NCBI RefSeq assembly: GCF_963422355.1
Contig: NC_085088.1
Coordinates: forward strand, 7,513,485 to 7,577,484
Reading direction: 5' to 3'
Source of the DNA: Corticium candelabrum
Taxonomy: Eukaryota > Porifera > Homoscleromorpha > Homosclerophorida > Plakinidae
Length of the DNA: 64,000 bases
The position numbers and the translations under genes are program-made. Shown piece by piece: positions 39,626 through 64,000 of the stretch. The notes beneath the pieces are model-generated. The model ran no database searches, was not told the DNA's origin, and was given only the letters and a program-made list of their open reading frames with translations. Numbering within the stretch: position 1 is the first letter of the stretch; the number at the start of each line of letters is the position of its first letter.

Positions 39626-41945
39626 TTAGATATACATACAAGTGTAATCTAAAACTAATCAACAAAAAGTTCATTACTGTGTCTAAACCAATCTACATAG
39701 CAACATCCTGGCATTGTAAGACCATAATTTAACACAGTTGTTCAAGAAGATTTCTGAAAGCTTTACTGACTGTCATACAGATTGCATGATAACACACACA
39801 CCTTGTGATGTCATGTTAACCGCATTATTAGGACCCTGTTGCTGACTGCTCAACTTCTGGTTTTGAGTCAGCATAGTGTCTTGCTTTGTCCAATCTTTAG
39901 TTGAAACAGTAGATATTTGTTGAGAAGCAACAGCCTACAAATGACATCAGTTCACATGCAGTGTTACAATATACATTGGAGCAGAAGCTGCCAACCCTTT
40001 GATAATAGTCAGCCTTTAGTTCTCCAGAACTAGTCTTGATGGGAGCTCCTCCACCAGGACTGCCAAATGGAAAGAAGATGCCATCAGAAGACACAACAGT
40101 TTCTGTCTTGGTCTAGAATGACAGCAATCAAACTGTAAAATTAACATATTATGCCCTTTAGTACATCCCAAGTACCAACACAACAAGTTAATTCACTAAT
40201 TCAATAAAAGCAAAACCAGTGTCTTGATGTTAACAGTGTCAAGAATATAAAATACTTGAATGTTCTCTCTCAATAAATTTAACTTAATTAACTTCTCAGC
40301 AGATAGACAATTTAAAACATTGTTTTGTTTCTTTATTCTCATTTTTGCTGTCGGAATGCAGAACATTTCTTAATCAGACAAAACCATAGTGTCTCTTGAC
40401 CTGCTTTCCTAAAGCTGCTATCACACATCACACTTCAGCAGCCAAACCACCATAAATTTCTATAGCTCAGCGATAAGGCTAAGATAAGGTTAAATCCAGT
40501 ATCCTGCTAGTTGATGTCAATACCAAATGTCAGCTATAATGTCACATTTCAGGTTCAGCATATTAGCTTATACTCTTGTAATCCATGCTTAAATTAAGGC
40601 TGTCAATTTCACCTCTTAAACAATATGAGGCAATCAACAATCTGTCTGTGCACAACAGTGTATGCCTGCCTTGTTCCCGGTCTTTCTCTGTGCTAAGTTG
40701 CCATATCACACATTCTTACACGTGCCAGGTTGGAAAACTGTTCCGTCATTAGAAGCAATTCAATAACTGAAGCAACCGACATAGTTTATAAACAGAAAAA
40801 CCCTATAGTAAGAGAGCCTCAAAATCTACCCAAATGCAATAATATAATTGGAACAATATATTATACTTTACAGTAAATTATACACCAGGGGCAACGGAAG
40901 CTCCTTTGGATTGGGGGGGGGGAGAAAGCTTTGCAACAGACTACCACCATTTTGATTTTGTGACAGAAGTAGCCTGAGCAGCATGCACACAAATGATCAC
41001 GAATGAGTCAACTACAACACCATTCACTGAAACGAAGTCCCATTACATAGCATCCAGTATTAGAGGGAAATCCCGATATTCTCCTCTTCTCCTCCCCATT
41101 CCGCCATGTATAACTTGTAACATTGACATCATACACACTTATGTCACATCTATACATGTGCCTGTGCCAGCATGCACACACACGCATGCACACATGCAGG
41201 TAGTTTACTGTTATTCTTGGGTGGTCATTATATAGCTAACTGACAGTTAATTAATCATGCACAATAGTTTGCTGTCAGAAACTTACAAAGTAAGCATATG
41301 TAGGCTAGAACAATCACCAAAACTGATCCACAGACACGTGCACTGACACTGGAGCACACACAAACTGACAGACAAACAACAGACACTACCAAACAGTCAG
41401 TACATGCACTCACCAAATGACCAGGAGGCAGCCCACTTCGAACGACTGGTGCTTTCTCCGTCACTCGATTTTCTACATTATCACGTGGCGTGCTAACCAC
41501 ACGGCACTCTACTGCAGAAGTTTCATGCGTATGTTGCTCCTTTTCATTGAAATTGGGCTCTACAGGAGCTCTCTCATTCTTTTCATAGCTCAGAGGCTCA
41601 GCAAGACGCAAGATGTGGCGTAGCTCCGATATACTAACTACATTGGCTTCATCTGCTTTCTCTCGATCTCGCTGGCTCGTCTGTCGGACTGTGAGGCCGA
41701 CTTTCTTGCCTTGAGTAGGAGGCCCACCAGGCTTCAGTGGCTTTCCACGTTGCTTCCCCTGAGAAGGTCGTGTCACTGTTGTCAGCTTCTGTAAATTTGC
41801 GTGCCTTTTTCTTACCATCGAGGAGGTGTGAGGAACATTTCGCTAGAAACAAGAGAAAGTTGCCGTGACATACTGTGACATGAAACACAACGTTCGACTT
41901 TCGGATGTTCTCACAAGTATATACCTCTGAATTATACTTCAACAT
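35013..41945 (-). CDS. CCDC66: CCDC66-like coiled-coil (centrosome/cilium) protein, 11 exons
   Basis: Exons in transcript order: 41945-41925, 41842-41414, 40112-39996, 39934-39802, 37943-37822, 37755-37621, 37558-37377, 37324-37246, 37083-36853, 36748-36670, 36268-35013. All phases agree, giving about 927 residues (human CCDC66 is about 950). Order of landmarks matches the family: an early SISELRHILRL box, GIFFPFGSPGGGAP, RQWLEDLRKQVEDKKAREAA (the WLxELxxQ motif), LLDSSDIEEKRRR, then a long charged coiled coil (EEKQRIKREHQERLAKE, LRLQYEREQAA). CSPP1 is the main alternative relative. CCDC66 is a centriolar-satellite and microtubule-associated protein needed for cilia and spindle function. The last exon is a large low-complexity tail. 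Odd points: exon 6 may use a GC donor (GGG|GCAAGC; the alternative is a GT donor after 37636, also phase 0), exon 5 uses GTCAGT, and several donors run straight into microsatellites. No transcript evidence. Confidence 0.8.
36799..36852. repeat. (TA)n microsatellite touching a splice donor
   Basis: The exon-9 donor of the CCDC66-like gene reads AAAG|GTATATATATA, so the microsatellite forms the donor's intronic positions +2 onward. Confidence 0.9.
37147..37220. repeat. (TG)n microsatellite
   Basis: About 36 units in the CCDC66-like intron, 26 bp from the exon-8 donor; on the transcript strand it reads (CA)n. Confidence 0.95.
38100..38460. repeat. Interspersed repeat with two internal modules
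   Basis: TAGCTGAGTAACCCGTTCTT marks one end. Modules 38150-38215 and 38328-38392 share AGTATCCC(G/A), ACAAATGAAAA(T/C)GTA and GAGTGTCCCGTT. Similar ends occur in dispersed animal repeats; class unknown. Confidence 0.55.
38825..38942 (+). CDS. Candidate first coding exon nested in a CCDC66 intron
   Basis: ATG at 38825 opens a 39-codon frame without stops that ends at TACGCAG|GTACAT, a plausible donor, 53 bp before a long (CA)n. The translation starts MASSQRTLEDNDTFTVKLDQ and continues with an aromatic stretch (EQVWWRYYSLFWRYA). The composition looks like real protein, but I do not recognise the family and found no following exon. It would lie antisense to CCDC66. Could be chance or a captured gene fragment. 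Confidence 0.25.
38996..39096. repeat. (CA)n microsatellite with (CAGA)n edge
   Basis: (CACAGA)n at 38966-38994 grades into about 48 CA units. Confidence 0.95.
39100..39490 (-). mobile_element. tRNA-derived SINE, third family
   Basis: The minus strand starts near 39490 with a tRNA-like A box (TAGCTCAATTGGTTAGAGAG) and a B-box-like AGTTCAAGTGC about 45 nt later, then a body of about 300 bp with no coding likeness. It sits between two CA tracts in a CCDC66 intron. Confidence 0.65.
39492..39620. repeat. (CA)n followed by (TA)n microsatellite
   Basis: Interrupted CA array 39492-39571 (with CT interruptions near 39529-39538), then (TA)n from 39580. Confidence 0.93.
39622..39790 (-). mobile_element. 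3' fragment of the LINE found at 53285-54650
   Basis: The stretch CATCCTGGCATTGTAAGACCATAATTTAACACAGTTGTTC-like (39708-39745) matches CATCTTGGCGTTGTAGCACC and following bases at 53287-53330 in the same orientation. Short and diverged. Confidence 0.5.
40140..41413. other. CCDC66 introns 2-3 sequence, nothing else seen
   Basis: AT-rich intron; a G-run at 40912-40922. No repeat family or gene recognised. Confidence 0.5.
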
Positions 41946-42256
41946 CTCTAGTAAATTTTATCACCATGACGATGTTTGACATATCCCGTATAATGTACCG
42001 CGACGTTTCGCGCATCTAGAGGTTGGGCATTGACGTCATCGGGTTATAGCAACGGTTGCTAGGTCGCCATGTTGAGTGGCAAAACAAGTCGTGTTTTCAA
42101 AGACCCAGAGTAAACTTCTTGTGTCTTACAAATGTCTGGAATGTGGCAACCTAGGTTCTATTAATTAATAAACAACTTTGAAAACATGTTTAGCCCGTTT
42201 GGTATGGAGACGCGTACTTGGTCCACGTGACTTGCGAAGCCCCGGATAATTTGAAA
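41946..42256. promoter_or_regulatory. Bidirectional promoter between CCDC66-like and HPS3
   Basis: Only 311 bp separate the two divergent start codons. The middle (41995-42115) is richer in CpG than its surroundings (CCGCGACGTTTCGCG, TTGACGTCATCGGG with a CRE-like TGACGTCA, GGTCGCC). No TATA box near either start. The shared-promoter reading is inferred from spacing and composition. Confidence 0.6.
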
Positions 42257-63997
<21,741 letters not shown>

Positions 63998-64000
63998 GTA

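Noticed and set aside
42218-42256. HPS3 start at 42218
   Set aside because: It is also TTG. The ATG at 42257 gives an N-terminus aligned with vertebrate HPS3.

Overview
The window is nuclear DNA from an animal, probably a marine invertebrate. The basis is intron-split genes with GT-AG junctions, metazoan-specific proteins (a BLOC-2 subunit and a CCDC66-like centrosomal protein), many CA/GT, TA and ATT microsatellites, and a dense mixed mobile-element load. A sponge or similar early-branching animal is only a guess. I find no bacterial operons, CRISPR arrays or rRNA genes.

Layout: (1) 1-8259: an SDR oxidoreductase gene of WWOX/retinol-dehydrogenase type on the + strand, its 5' part outside the window, with a decayed APE-type LINE in the first visible intron. 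(2) 8548-22419: a TMEM143-like (DUF3754) gene on the - strand, convergent with the SDR gene. Its single 12.6 kb intron holds tRNA-derived SINEs, a TA-flanked MITE nested in a SINE, the 3' end of an RLE-type LINE, and a 4.2 kb long-inverted-repeat element with a hAT nested inside. An intron-containing tRNA-Pro lies just upstream. (3) 22621-34900: no intact host gene recognised. It holds degenerate LINE pieces, MITEs, a possible Roco fragment, a clean Penelope-like insertion with a 16-bp target duplication, and a dead Tc1/mariner. (4) 35013-41945: an 11-exon CCDC66-like gene on the - strand. (5) 42257 to the right edge: HPS3 on the + strand, head-to-head with CCDC66 over about 310 bp and continuing beyond the window.

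HPS3 intron 1 (14 kb) carries a CACTA-type element with a 3-bp target duplication, then the most striking structure in the window. This is a tandem array of one RLE-type non-LTR retrotransposon: a 5'-truncated copy in a TAGA microsatellite, five roughly 219-bp 3'-end modules sharing one 5' junction, and a full-length copy with an intact 1140-codon ORF. All are joined through the element's own TAGA tail.

The host genes are not an operon. HPS3 (endosome/lysosome-related organelle traffic) and CCDC66 (centrosome/cilium) probably share a bidirectional promoter. Exon limits come from splice-site motifs plus reading-phase continuity, not transcripts.
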